Source of the DNA: Woronichinia naegeliana WA131
Lineage (GTDB): Bacteria > Cyanobacteriota > Cyanobacteriia > Cyanobacteriales > Microcystaceae
Length of the DNA stretch: 64,000 bases
Reading direction: 5' to 3'
Assembly (NCBI GenBank): GCA_025370055.1
Contig: CP073041.1
Span: 1,674,001-1,738,000 of the forward strand
Below, one piece after another: positions 27,168-37,285 of this stretch (positions are counted from its first letter, which is position 1; each line of letters opens with the position of its first letter). Below the pieces are notes generated by a model. That model saw only the letters and a list, made by a program, of their open reading frames with translations. It was not told where the DNA came from and made no database searches. A program made the position numbers and the translations under genes.

Positions 27168-28763
27168 CTGGACAGTGGGAAGTTCTCGAGCAGGGTAAGT
27201 GAGAAAAGAAAATCGGACATGCGATACCCAAGAGTGCCGTTATGTCCGAAACTGGCTGATATAGAAAATCGATAGCCAGTGCTATCTATCAATTATGCAA
27301 CTATGTCAGCGACTAGAGCAAATCCTAGAGAATCTCCGTCCCGCCTTTAGCCGAGAAGCAACGTACCAATGGTTTATCCTATTAGCCTGGGGAGTAGTGC
27401 TCAACAGCCAACCGAGCGCAATAACAAGCTATGTCAATGCCTTAGGGTTAACAGAGAGCTACTACCATCAGGCACTACATTGGTTTGAATCCAAGGCATT
27501 TAACGTCAAAGGACTGACCTTGGGATGGTCGAAGTGGGTAAGTCAGCATGAAAATCTATATCGAATCAAGGAAAAACGAGTGTATGTGGGGGATGGAATC
27601 AAAGTGGGGAAAGAAGGGCGCAAGATGCCAGGGGTAAAACGACTACACCAAGAATCCGGAAATGTGGCGAAGCCAGAATGGATAAGGGGGCATTACTTCA
27701 ATGCCTTGAGTGTTTTGGTGGGAGCAGGAAAAGCCTGCTTTGCCTTGCCCTTAGTGTTGCGGCTAGACGATGGCATCAAGTCCAAAGCAACGGCAAAGGA
27801 AGGGAAAAAAGGCAGCAAAAAAGAGAAGACTACTCTAGTCACGAAAATGGGGGAGCTTTGCACTACCTACGCAGAGGCGGGAAGCTATGTGATTTTGGAT
27901 GCTTACTTCGCTTGTGGAGCAGTGCTCAAAAGTTTTCGCCAAAATGCCTTGCATCTCATCACCCGAGTGCGTTGCTCTACAGTGGCATATGCTCCCTTTT
28001 CTTCCGTTCCGACCTTGAGGGGGAAAGGACGACCACGGCTTTGGGGGAGTTCAATAAAACTAGAAAGCCTGTTTGCTCTTGTGGAGGATTTTCCCACCGC
28101 TAAAGTCTGGCTCTATGGTCAACAAGTCTCCGTTTCTTATCAGTGCTTTGAGTTCCACTGGGATAGTCCCCATCAGCTCGTTAAGTTTGTCCTCACCCAA
28201 TTGCCCAACGGACAAAGACTGATTCTGCTTTCTACTGACCTCTGTTTGACTGGACCTGAGATTATTGCCGCTTACGGTCTCCGATTTAAGATTGAAGTCA
28301 CTTTTCGTCAATTAATCCATCTTTTGGGCGGCTTTGCCTATCGTTTTTGGCTTAAGGCTCTTCCTACTTTACCGACCTGGCCTAGCAATCTTATCCTCCC
28401 TGACTATCCCCAAACTGTTCAGACTCAGATTTTAAACAAAGTAGAAGCCTTTGAGCGTTTTGTTAATCTTCATGTCATTGTTCTCGGCTTACTTCAAATT
28501 CTTTCCTTAGAGTTACCCCAGGGGATTTGGGCTAATTTCCCTCGCTGGTTTCGGACTCTACCCTCCCATGGCTATCCTAGTGAACGCATTGCTCAACTAG
28601 CCATCCAACATCAAGCCCCAATGATTTTTCCTCAAAGTCCACCTAGTCTGCTTTTGCCTAAATTCCTTGCCGCTAAACTTGACCCTTTTCCAAGTCCTGA
28701 TAGACTTACTTTGGCCGCATAGTCATTACCTTCTCTGCCATCCATAAACTTCCCACTGTCCAG
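27168..28763 (+). mobile_element. IS with 475-aa IS4-like transposase, intact copy 2
   Basis: 1596 bp, terminal repeats CTGGACAGTGGGAAGTT, flanked by TTACTAA on both sides. It is inserted in an IS630 transposase gene. The only copy in the window with an uninterrupted gene. Confidence 0.9.
27295..28722 (+). CDS. IS4-like DDE transposase (475 aa)
   Basis: Intact. The likely first catalytic Asp is in VYVGDGIKVGKEGRKMPG, the second in GSYVILDAYFACG, and the Glu in a Y-x2-R-x3-E block YGLRFKIEVTFRQL (about residue 340). A Lys-rich insert (AKEGKKGSKKEK) precedes the second Asp. It could mobilise the defective copies in trans. The family is uncertain (IS4 or IS701 superfamily). Confidence 0.82.
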   Translation: MQLCQRLEQILENLRPAFSREATYQWFILLAWGVVLNSQPSAITSYVNALGLTESYYHQALHWFESKAFNVKGLTLGWSKWVSQHENLYRIKEKRVYVGDGIKVGKEGRKMPGVKRLHQESGNVAKPEWIRGHYFNALSVLVGAGKACFALPLVLRLDDGIKSKATAKEGKKGSKKEKTTLVTKMGELCTTYAEAGSYVILDAYFACGAVLKSFRQNALHLITRVRCSTVAYAPFSSVPTLRGKGRPRLWGSSIKLESLFALVEDFPTAKVWLYGQQVSVSYQCFEFHWDSPHQLVKFVLTQLPNGQRLILLSTDLCLTGPEIIAAYGLRFKIEVTFRQLIHLLGGFAYRFWLKALPTLPTWPSNLILPDYPQTVQTQILNKVEAFERFVNLHVIVLGLLQILSLELPQGIWANFPRWFRTLPSHGYPSERIAQLAIQHQAPMIFPQSPPSLLLPKFLAAKLDPFPSPDRLTLAA

Positions 28764-29272
28764 TTACTAATTCCTCGGCTAATTCTCGTCCTGTCCAGTG
28801 ACTTATCGGACGCTCATAATTCTTTGGGTCATCACAGGCTAATTTGAACAACTTCAAGATTTGTTCGGGTTTAAACTTGGCGGGTGCTCCACTACGTTCA
28901 GCATCTTTGATTCTTTCTGTTATTTCTATTTCACTTTTCTGTCCTGCTATCCATCTTTCTCTCCATTGACTTGCCATTTTTCGGCTGATTTTTAATTTTC
29001 TAGCAGTTTCTCGATTATTTTCTCCCTCATCTGCCAGAAGCACTATTTTTGCCCTTAAGGCAATTTGCTGCTCTGTTGTATGACGATTTATCAGTTTTTC
29101 TAGATGTTCTCGTTCTTTTGCTTCCAACTTTAACTCTTTGGGGGCTAATCGGGGCATGACTTTTTCTCCTATATACCTATATTTATCTTTTTATCAGTTG
29201 CCTAATAATAGTATCTTAACTTACGCCTTAGACTACTAGCATCCTCATTAAAAGTGACATCTAAAACCCAAT

Positions 29273-30412
29273 AGACATCTCCAAAAACTGGAAAGCCTAG
29301 TCTAGCAAGCAGTGTAGCTAAATCTAGACTCAGTAGACTTCTTGGTACATAGACGAGTTTACAGGGCTTTCAGACCTCCAAATTCAATTCTGGCAAAAAA
29401 CAATGACTCATCTTTACCTCAATTACCTGCCCTGATTCGCTACATTTTATAATGCTTAATATCAGCGCATTTATCCTTAGTCTCACCAATCCACATACTG
29501 TTGAGATTAATGACTTATATCTTCCCTTTCTTAGTCTAAATTTTTCTTGCATCACTTTGAATACTTTGAGCAATCGAATCATATGTTCAACCACTACTCG
29601 TCGAGACGATAACCAACTATTTCTTTCTTTTTCTTCTTTGCTTAATTCTCGCCCCTTTGGTTTCTTTTTTGGTGTTGTTAATTGGAATTCTCCCTCGTAG
29701 GCTTTATTACCTAGAAAGCCTTGTTCTTGATGGAATTTAGCCAATCTTTGACGTAATATTTGTACATCGCTCTTTGAACCTATTTCTCCTATCACAACAT
29801 CCACAATCTCCTTGATTTTTGGGCAAATGATTATTTGGCTTTTTGAGGTATGCTTTTTTTGTTTACCTGAGTAGTATGGTTTTTGTGCCTCCTGCCCTAA
29901 AGGTCTTTCTACTGGTTGTTCGGTCGCATCCACTATTAGTTCATGTTGGATTAGCTCCTCTTTAACTTTTTCTATTTCTTCTGGCAACTTTTTTAGTTGT
30001 TCAAATAGACTTGCTGGTAAATTTTCTCCGAATAGTGACTGCCAATAATTGAATATATTATGGGCAGACGATTCACTTATTTCAAACATTATTCCTAGTA
30101 GCTGAAAGGTCGGATAATGCCTTAAGTAAACTAGCATTAAAACTATTTGCCCCTCCTCTGATAATTTCGGTTTATTTCCACCACCTGCTTTAATCAGTGT
30201 GGTTTTGCTTTCTTCAAATTCTTTTTTAAGTAATTTGCCATAGGTTATAAGCTCTAATAATTTTGGGTACTCTATTCCTAACAACCTCTTTGTTTCTTGA
30301 GGCTGTTTTTGAATATAAGCCCACATATAGATGTATTCAGGCATAGTTACTCCTGTCTAAATTTCTATGATTATAGCATATTTGTCGATTTTATAGTATT
30401 ATGGAGATGTCT
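29273..30412 (-). mobile_element. IS5-type element (1140 bp)
   Basis: Ends AGACATCTCC in inverted orientation, flanked by AAT on both sides. Removing the element and one AAT rejoins the ISAs1 frame (…CTGCATT-GGGTTTT…). A solitary copy of the end sequence is also seen near 57963. Confidence 0.85.
29370..30344 (-). CDS. IS5 family transposase (DDE_Tnp_4 type, 324 aa)
   Basis: Intact. An N-terminal helical HTH region (LSEEGQIVLMLVYLRHYPTF, SESSAHNIFNYW) precedes the DDE core: LIVDATEQPVERP (Asp), FLGNKAYEGEF (second Asp replaced or located nearby) and SSRRVVVEHMIRLLKVF (Glu). The AAT target duplication suits the IS1031/IS427-like branch. Confidence 0.85.
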   Translation of the reverse strand: MPEYIYMWAYIQKQPQETKRLLGIEYPKLLELITYGKLLKKEFEESKTTLIKAGGGNKPKLSEEGQIVLMLVYLRHYPTFQLLGIMFEISESSAHNIFNYWQSLFGENLPASLFEQLKKLPEEIEKVKEELIQHELIVDATEQPVERPLGQEAQKPYYSGKQKKHTSKSQIIICPKIKEIVDVVIGEIGSKSDVQILRQRLAKFHQEQGFLGNKAYEGEFQLTTPKKKPKGRELSKEEKERNSWLSSRRVVVEHMIRLLKVFKVMQEKFRLRKGRYKSLISTVCGLVRLRINALILSIIKCSESGQVIEVKMSHCFLPELNLEV

Positions 30413-30872
30413 AATGCAGACTGTTTTCAATGCTCCAATGAGAACGAATCACATGGCTATGACGTTCGGCATCCGTAGGAAGACTGCTAATATAATAGCG
30501 AAACGTCTCTGTTGTTTTATGACCGAATTGAGGTTTACTTTTAACCATCACAACAGTTGCTAAACCGAGCCACTGATTTTGGCGATGCAAGGGGGGAAGC
30601 TGATTGACTGAAACTGTCCAGACTTGACGATTGTCTAGACGATAATGCCCTTTTTCTGTCTTCTCATGATAACTGTATTCAATTCCTTGCCAGTTCTGAG
30701 CCTCCGCTTGTTTAAACCAATCTCTAACTTGTTCATTAAGTTTGCCCTGATTTCCTTTGAGAGCCAATACATAGTCCCCTTCACCTTGCTTTATTTGTTT
30801 TGCGATTTCTGTCTGCGTTCCCATTGCATCTAGGGTCACTACGGCTCCCTTGATGTTAAGAACTTCACAGAA

Positions 30873-31137
30873 CAGCAATTCCAAATTCAAACGGTAACAT
30901 AGGATACAGACACGATCTTGTTTTTATGGATACAAGAGATGTTGACCTAATCTCTGAGTTTTTTTGCATTCCCTACCTCGAATCTCGGTCTCTTAGAGAG
31001 TCAGTAACCTGCAAACAAACTTGATCAATCACTAAATAGAGCATTACATTGATTCTAAATATTGGCATTAAACCCCTTGACCGTAAGCACTTCAGGGATT
31101 TTGTATCTTTAGCTACATTCTGAATTTGGAATTGCTG
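30873..31137. mobile_element. MITE, CAGCAATTC family, copy 1 (265 bp)
   Basis: The inverted ends CAGCAATTCCAAATTCA match over about 16 bp. The flanks TTCACAGAA and GAAACAGAA agree at most of 9 positions, so an older 9-bp duplication is likely. No ORF. Confidence 0.6.
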
Positions 31138-31146
31138 GAAACAGAA

Positions 31147-31352
31147 CAGCAATTCTAAATTTGCGCTGTAACAAGGGTTTCAGGTTTTAGTTCGCGTAAT
31201 ATGGGGTAAAGTTCAACGGGATTAACAAGTTCATTTTACGAGTCTTCCGGCTTTTAGGCACAGTAGTACGTGTAGAATTGCCCCCAAAACCCCCTTTGAA
31301 ATGTTCTTTAAATCCCTAAAAGCCTTGCTGTGTCTAAAACTGAGAATTGCTG
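31147..31352. mobile_element. MITE, CAGCAATTC family, copy 2 (206 bp)
   Basis: Ends CAGCAATTCTAAA and (inverted) CAGCAATTCTCAG, flanked by a perfect 9-bp repeat GAAACAGAA. It begins right after copy 1, sharing its right flank as target. The interior is non-coding. Confidence 0.65.
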
Positions 31353-31549
31353 GAAACAGAACTTACGCATTGACAAAAAGATTACAATGTGCATAATTTA
31401 GTTTTGGTAGCTTTAGATACAATTTTCTCTGAACTCTTGACAAAATCCTCTCCGATTTGATTTCCTGACATAAGGGTGTCTCTTTTTACCGAACAAAGCC
31501 ATGAGAAACATTACTAAGCCAACAACTGCTAAATGTAATAGGGCTATTT

Positions 31550-33239
31550 AGGGCTTGCTGAAAAAAGCTGAAACCTTTACGGAGAAAAATAGTAGGCGAA
31601 TTAAGAACCGCTAGAATGCACGAAAATAGGGTAGAATGCCTCAAAACCATTGCATTAAGAAGAGAGAAAGCAGATGTACCGAAAGCAACAGTACTCAATT
31701 GAAACACCAGAAAACTTGAAAAATCTGTTCGGCGGGCAGTTAGACGAAGAAAATCGTTGGATAGAAATGTCAAAAATGATTCCCTGGGAAGAATATGAGG
31801 AAGAATATGCAAAAAACTTCACAGAAAAAAAAGGAGCCCCAGCCAAATCATTTAGAATGGCATTAGGAGCATTAATTATCAAAGAAATTTCAGGAAAAAG
31901 TGACAGAGAAACAGTAGAACAAATAAAAGAGAACCCTTATTTACAGTACTTTATAGGAATGGAAAGCTATAGTAGCAAAGAAGCATTTAATGCGTCAATG
32001 ATGGTTCATTTTCGTAAAAAAATAGGAATGGAATTAATAAATAAAATTAATAAAGAAATAGAAAAAAAAGCGACGGGTGTAGCGTCAGAAAAAAAAGAAA
32101 ATGAAGGAAAGTTATTGTTAGATGCGACTTGTACACCAGCAGATATAAAATATCCAACGGATATAGGAATATTGAATGATGCCAGAGAAAAAACAGAAAA
32201 AATAATAGATAAGCTGTATGAAGAAATAAAAGAGAAAAGGAAAGAAAAGCCGAGGACTTATAGGGAAGTGGCAAGAAAAGAGTACTTAGCCATAGCAAAA
32301 AAACGTCGTGTGTCAAAAAAAGAAAGAAGAAAAGGAACAAAAAAACAACTAGGATATATAAAAAGAAACTTGTCTGATATAGAAAAAATGATAGAAGAGG
32401 GAGCAAAGTTAGAAAAACTAACGAAAAAAGAGCAAGAAGAGCTTGTAACGATAGGAAAAGTGTATGAGCAACAGTTAGAAATGTATGAAAAAAAGACAAA
32501 TAAAGTAGAAAACAGAATTGTGAGTGTAAGCCAACCTCACGTGCGTCCAATAGTGCGTGGAAAAGCGGGAAAAGCAGTAGAGTTTGGAGCTAAAATATCG
32601 GCAAGTAATGTGAATGGCTTTGTCTTCTTAGACAAATTAAGTTGGGATAATTACAACGAATCGGGAGATTTACAAGCGCGAATAGAAGAATATAAAAGGG
32701 AAACAGGATGTTATCCGGAATCGGTTCATGTGGATAAAATCTATCGAACAAAAGCGAATCGAGCTTATTGTAAAGAAAGGGATATAAGAATGAGTGGTCC
32801 CCGATTGGGAAGACCGCCGAAAGAGGTGAGCAAAGAAAAAAAGAAAGAGGCACGCTCAGATGAAAGAGTGCGTAATGCCATTGAGGGTAAATTCGGACAG
32901 GGAAAGAGGAAATTTAGTCTTGGTCGAGTGATGGCCAAACTACCTGAGACCTCGGAAACGGTAATTGCGATGAACTTTTTGGTAATGAATCTTTCTACTC
33001 TACTTCAGAAGACAAAAAGTAAAAAGTTGTAGAGTCGTTTTTCTTGTGAAAAATGGTGTTAATTTTCCTCTCTTTTGTGAGGAGTGATTTGTGTTGACCT
33101 TTTTAGACAGAAAGGAACAATAGATTAAACAAAATCTGTATTTTGATTTGTTTCCATAAGGATAAGTTATCTATGCTTTTTCAGTCCATACTTCCCTAAC
33201 CCACATTTCTTTCGTTTTTTGACTTTTTCAGCAAGCCCT
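31550..33239 (+). mobile_element. IS5-type element (1690 bp), copy 1
   Basis: 16-bp terminal repeats AGGGCTTGCTGAAAAA, flanked by ATTT. Nearly identical to copies 2 (33924-35613, opposite strand) and 3 (41730-43418). The 212-bp MITEs share these ends. Confidence 0.93.
31674..33032 (+). CDS. IS5 family transposase (452 aa), copy 1
   Basis: Intact. N-terminal DUF772-like region (FRMALGALIIKEISGKSDRE, NPYLQYFIGM). The DDE core has LLDATCTPADIKYPTDIGIL (Asp), SVHVDKIYRTKANRAYC (Asp) and RNAIEGKFGQGKRKFSLGR (Glu), with a Lys/Glu-rich insert between. The three copies differ by one residue or so (Asp/His in NLSDIEK, Asn/Ser in AFNAS), so transposition is recent. Confidence 0.93.
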   Translation: MYRKQQYSIETPENLKNLFGGQLDEENRWIEMSKMIPWEEYEEEYAKNFTEKKGAPAKSFRMALGALIIKEISGKSDRETVEQIKENPYLQYFIGMESYSSKEAFNASMMVHFRKKIGMELINKINKEIEKKATGVASEKKENEGKLLLDATCTPADIKYPTDIGILNDAREKTEKIIDKLYEEIKEKRKEKPRTYREVARKEYLAIAKKRRVSKKERRKGTKKQLGYIKRNLSDIEKMIEEGAKLEKLTKKEQEELVTIGKVYEQQLEMYEKKTNKVENRIVSVSQPHVRPIVRGKAGKAVEFGAKISASNVNGFVFLDKLSWDNYNESGDLQARIEEYKRETGCYPESVHVDKIYRTKANRAYCKERDIRMSGPRLGRPPKEVSKEKKKEARSDERVRNAIEGKFGQGKRKFSLGRVMAKLPETSETVIAMNFLVMNLSTLLQKTKSKKL

Positions 33240-33333
33240 ATTTATACCTTATTTTTGCTCTGTGAGCCTAAATATGTAAGCTGTGTTCGGTTAGCTCAAA
33301 TTCTGGGCAATTTATCTCATGACAGTATCAATC

Positions 33334-33455
33334 CAGCAAAAATAAATTTGGAACGGTTTTGCGTCGTTTCAGCGATCACTGTAATTGTTAAGAATTGTAC
33401 AACCCTCTTGTTATAAGGCTTTTTATGTCATGAAACCCTAAATTTAGAATTACTG
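33334..33455. mobile_element. MITE, CAGCAATTC family, copy 3 (122 bp)
   Basis: Ends CAGCAAAAATAAATTT and (inverted) CAGTAATTCTAAATTT, flanked by a perfect 9-bp repeat GTATCAATC. Precise removal restores the IS701 frame (HDSINRFLWRE). Confidence 0.75.
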
Positions 33456-33923
33456 GTATCAATCGGTTCTTGTGGCGAGAGGACTATACACCCAAGGATT
33501 TATTTGATGAAGTGGCTCCGCAAATTGAACTAGAAGGCGGAACACTCAGTGTAGATGACACGGTAATTGACAGGCCTTATAGTGACCAAGCCAAGGCTGA
33601 GTTAATCGATTACTCTTACTCAGGTAAACACAAAAAGGTAGTCAAGGGTATAAACGTGGTTACCCTATATTAGACCGACGGGCAGGGATTGTCAGTTCCT
33701 GTCAATTATCGAATAGTTAATAAACAGGAGGGAAAGACAAAACATGAATATTTCTTAGAGATGTTGGCAGAAGTAAAAGCTTGGGGACTGAAGGCAGAGA
33801 CAGCCACAGGAGATAGTTGGTATGCTTCGAAGAAAAACCTGAATACCATTAAAGACAAGGGCTTTCAGGGATTGTTCGCTTTGGAAGCAAATCGTTTAGT
33901 CTCGGTTGAACTAGAAACTAAAT

Positions 33924-35613
33924 AGGGCTTGCTGAAAAAGTCAAAAAACGAAAGAAATGTGGGTTAGGGAAGTATGGACTGAAAAAGCATAGATAACTTA
34001 TCCTTATGGAAACAAATCAAAATACAGATTTTGTTTAATCTATTGTTCCTTTCTGTCTAAAAAGGTCAACACAAATCACTCCTCACAAAAGAGAGGAAAA
34101 TTAACACCATTTTTCACAAGAAAAACGACTCTACAACTTTTTACTTTTTGTCTTCTGAAGTAGAGTAGAAAGATTCATTACCAAAAAGTTCATCGCAATT
34201 ACCGTTTCCGAGGTCTCAGGTAGTTTGGCCATCACTCGACCAAGACTAAATTTCCTCTTTCCCTGTCCGAATTTACCCTCAATGGCATTACGCACTCTTT
34301 CATCTGAGCGTGCCTCTTTCTTTTTTTCTTTGCTCACCTCTTTCGGCGGTCTTCCCAATCGGGGACCACTCATTCTTATATCCCTTTCTTTACAATAAGC
34401 TCGATTCGCTTTTGTTCGATAGATTTTATCCACATGAACCGATTCCGGATAACATCCTGTTTCCCTTTTATATTCTTCTATTCGCGCTTGTAAATCTCCC
34501 GATTCGTTGTAATTATCCCAACTTAATTTGTCTAAGAAGACAAAGCCATTCACATTACTTGCCGATATTTTAGCTCCAAACTCTACTGCTTTTCCCGCTT
34601 TTCCACGCACTATTGGACGCACGTGAGGTTGGCTTACACTCACAATTCTGTTTTCTACTTTATTTGTCTTTTTTTCATACATTTCTAACTGTTGCTCATA
34701 CACTTTTCCTATCGTTACAAGCTCTTCTTGCTCTTTTTTCGTTAGTTTTTCTAACTTTGCTCCCTCTTCTATCATTTTTTCTATATGAGACAAGTTTCTT
34801 TTTATATATCCTAGTTGTTTTTTGGTTCCTTTTCTTCTTTCTTTTTTTGACACACGACGTTTTTTTGCTATGGCTAAGTACTCTTTTCTTGCCACTTCCC
34901 TATAAGTCCTCGGCTTTTCTTTCCTTTTCTCTTTTATTTCTTCATACAGCTTATCTATTATTTTTTCTGTTTTTTCTCTGGCATCATTCAATATTCCTAT
35001 ATCCGTTGGATATTTTATATCTGCTGGTGTACAAGTCGCATCTAACAATAACTTTCCTTCATTTTCTTTTTTTTCTGACGCTACACCCGTCGCTTTTTTT
35101 TCTATTTCTTTATTAATTTTATTTATTAATTCCATTCCTATTTTTTTACGAAAATGAACCATCATTGACGCATTAAATGCTTCTTTGCTACTATAGCTTT
35201 CCATTCCTATAAAGTACTGTAAATAAGGGTTCTCTTTTATTTGTTCTACTGTTTCTCTGTCACTTTTTCCTGAAATTTCTTTGATAATTAATGCTCCTAA
35301 TGCCATTCTAAATGATTTGGCTGGGGCTCCTTTTTTTTCTGTGAAGTTTTTTGCATATTCTTCCTCATATTCTTCCCAGGGAATCATTTTTGACATTTCT
35401 ATCCAACGATTTTCTTCGTCTAACTGCCCGCCGAACAGATTTTTCAAGTTTTCTGGTGTTTCAATTGAGTACTGTTGCTTTCGGTACATCTGCTTTCTCT
35501 CTTCTTAATGCAATGGTTTTGAGGCATTCTACCCTATTTTCGTGCATTCTAGCGGTTCTTAATTCGCCTACTATTTTTCTCCGTAAAGGTTTCAGCTTTT
35601 TTCAGCAAGCCCT
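33924..35613 (-). mobile_element. IS5-type element (1690 bp), copy 2
   Basis: Same length and ends as copy 1, opposite orientation, flanked by AAAT. It sits 684 bp from copy 1 within the same IS701 gene, so the pair forms a long inverted repeat. Confidence 0.93.
34131..35489 (-). CDS. IS5 family transposase (452 aa), copy 2
   Basis: Intact gene identical to copy 1 except for His in place of Asp in NLSHIEK. All three catalytic acidic regions are present. Confidence 0.92.
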   Translation of the reverse strand: MYRKQQYSIETPENLKNLFGGQLDEENRWIEMSKMIPWEEYEEEYAKNFTEKKGAPAKSFRMALGALIIKEISGKSDRETVEQIKENPYLQYFIGMESYSSKEAFNASMMVHFRKKIGMELINKINKEIEKKATGVASEKKENEGKLLLDATCTPADIKYPTDIGILNDAREKTEKIIDKLYEEIKEKRKEKPRTYREVARKEYLAIAKKRRVSKKERRKGTKKQLGYIKRNLSHIEKMIEEGAKLEKLTKKEQEELVTIGKVYEQQLEMYEKKTNKVENRIVSVSQPHVRPIVRGKAGKAVEFGAKISASNVNGFVFLDKLSWDNYNESGDLQARIEEYKRETGCYPESVHVDKIYRTKANRAYCKERDIRMSGPRLGRPPKEVSKEKKKEARSDERVRNAIEGKFGQGKRKFSLGRVMAKLPETSETVIAMNFLVMNLSTLLQKTKSKKL

Positions 35614-35981
35614 AAATATGTTCAAATTCAAACTTTAGATATTCCTCAAGATGGCTTAATTGTTTATCTCAAACAAGTGGGACGAGTCAAGGTATTTAGA
35701 ACGGTTCTCAAAAACGAAATTCGTTACTACGTGATGTTCGTCTCCAATTTAGATAAACTGGACTCAATCACCTGGAGAGAATTCCAGAAAATTCATGACC
35801 AACATTGGGGAATTGAGGAGTATCATCGCGCCTTAAAACAAGTGTGTAATATTGAGAAGTTTTAAGTGAGAGAAAGTCGGGCGATAAGGACTCATATCTT
35901 TTGTGCCATTCGCTGCTTTGTTCAGTTAGAATGCCTCCGATTTAAAGAGCAAATTATCAATTGGTATTGGGTGCATCCCAC

Positions 35982-36492
35982 TTAAGATAATACATTGACA
36001 CTCAAAAGAGGAGAGTGATTGAGATAAGCACATCGTAGCCGAAGAATACGAGAAACATTATGAAGATGCCAACGTGCTCCCGACAATTTAACCCTAGCTC
36101 CCACCTGTTTAATCTTAGACTCCACATCACCAGAACCAATCACAATACCAAGCTGTTGATAGTATTGGTAATCAGGAATACGCTGATAATGCTTCGTCAA
36201 ATAGGCTTGAAAATTCTTTGCCCTCTTGCTTTTGACTCCATCAAACGCATCTATTGCCTTGTTCACAAAACCCCGCCACAGTAAATGCTCCACTGCTTCT
36301 AGCCGTTTGAGAGAGCCACCCACTTTGAACAGATTCTCCTTGAGATGATACCAATCCAACACCTCTCGTCGTATCAGCCACGATTGAGTGGCGAAACTCT
36401 CTACCGCATTCCAGATTCCGGGATGACCATCTCCCAAAAAGGTCACTATTGGAGACAAAGGTTGAATATTGCTCCAATTCTTTAAGCCCTCT
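35982..36492 (-). pseudogene. ISKra4-like (type D) transposase, C-terminal part
   Basis: The minus strand encodes LKNWSNIQPLSPIVTFLGDG, GIWNAVESFATQ, DWYHLKENLFKVGGSLKR and GSGDVESKIKQVGARVKL. The N-terminal part lies at 40635-40777, beyond an inserted ISAs1 element. Joining the two at the TTAAGCCCTCT target gives the continuous AFFQDPEGLKNWSNI. Confidence 0.8.
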
Positions 36493-37285
36493 CAGGGTAA
36501 TCGCATCTTATTTGTTACAAAAAATACAGACAAAAAGAGAGAAATATAGCGTAAAAAAGAAGCAGTCATCTAAGAGAAGAAAAGGCTATTATTTAAAAAA
36601 AGTAAGTGAGTGAGGTCAAAGATGGCAAAAGGCTTCGGCGCAAGAGTTCTAACCCCACAACAAGAAAAAGAAGTCAAAATTATCAAAAGAAGCATACTGA
36701 AACATTTTCAGTGCCTAAAAGAACCGAGAACAGGGAGAAGGCAAGACCATAACTTAACAGCAATTGTCACCATAGGAATATTGGCAGTATTGTCAGGGGC
36801 AGATGGCTTCGTAGCAATTGAAGCCTATGGCAAAGCCAAACGAGAATGGCTAGAAATGTTTCTAGAGTTACCAAAGGGAATTCCCTCTCACGATACCTTT
36901 GGAAGAGTATTTGGAATGTTGGAAACAGAAGAACTAGAAAAAAGTTTTCTGAGCTGGATAAGCAGTCTAACGGAGAAAATGGACATAGAGCTGATACAGA
37001 TAGATGGAAAAACGAAAAGAGGTTCTTATGATAGGGAAAAAGGACTAAATGCGTTACACAGCATAAGTGCGTGGAGTAGTGAGCGGGGACTGATGTTAGC
37101 GCAAAAGAAAGTAGATAGTAAATCTAATGAAATAAAAGCAGTCCCCTTGTTACTGAAGTTACTTAACATCAAGGGGGCAGTAGTAACCCTAGATGCAATG
37201 GGAACGCAGACAGAAATCGCAAAACAAATAAAGCAAGGTGAAGGTGACTATGTATTGGCTCTCAAAGGAAATCAGGGCAAACTTA

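Larger units (their letters stand above)
26968..29239 (-). pseudogene. IS630-type transposase interrupted by the 475-aa IS
   Basis: The N-terminal part (29157-28764: MPRLAPKELKLEAKEREHLE, HTH KLKISRKMASQWRERW, DDPKNYERPISHWTGRELAEEL) continues after the IS at 27160-26968 (VESISPRQVGRLWEEADIKP). The IS lies between copies of TTACTAA. The C-terminal DDE half is missing, cut at 26968 by another copy's end. The outer 5' end lies at about 29190-29239. Confidence 0.75.
29240..30862 (-). pseudogene. ISAs1-type transposase remnant split by an IS5 element
   Basis: The minus strand encodes VLNIKGAVVTLDAMGTQTEI, LALKGNQGKLNEQVRDWFKQ and HSHVIRSHWSIENSLH (30862-30413), interrupted by the element at 29273-30412. 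It resumes with the codons for GVLDVTFNEDA-like sequence at 29240-29272. Both outer parts are lost. It is closely related to the ISAs1 at 36493-40634. Confidence 0.78.
31501..35985 (+). pseudogene. IS701-type transposase broken by two IS5 copies, a MITE and stops
   Basis: Reading across the insertions gives one protein: MRNITKPTTAKCNRAIYTLF, then CEPKYVSCVRLAQILG, LSHDSIN-RFLWREDYTPKD, TLSVDDTVIDRPYS (Asp), GDSWYASKKNL (Asp) and HWGIEEYHRALKQVCN (Glu). It is interrupted by IS5 at 31550-33239, a 122-bp MITE at 33334-33455 and IS5 at 33924-35613. In-frame stops lie near 33671 (TAG) and 35863 (TAA). The frame is restored exactly at each insertion once one target copy is removed. Confidence 0.85.

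Noticed and set aside
32047-32853. Antisense open frames in the IS5 copies (75, 87, 109 and 167 aa)
   Set aside because: They recur in all three copies opposite the A-rich transposase and read as Phe/Leu/Ser-rich shadows without start sites.
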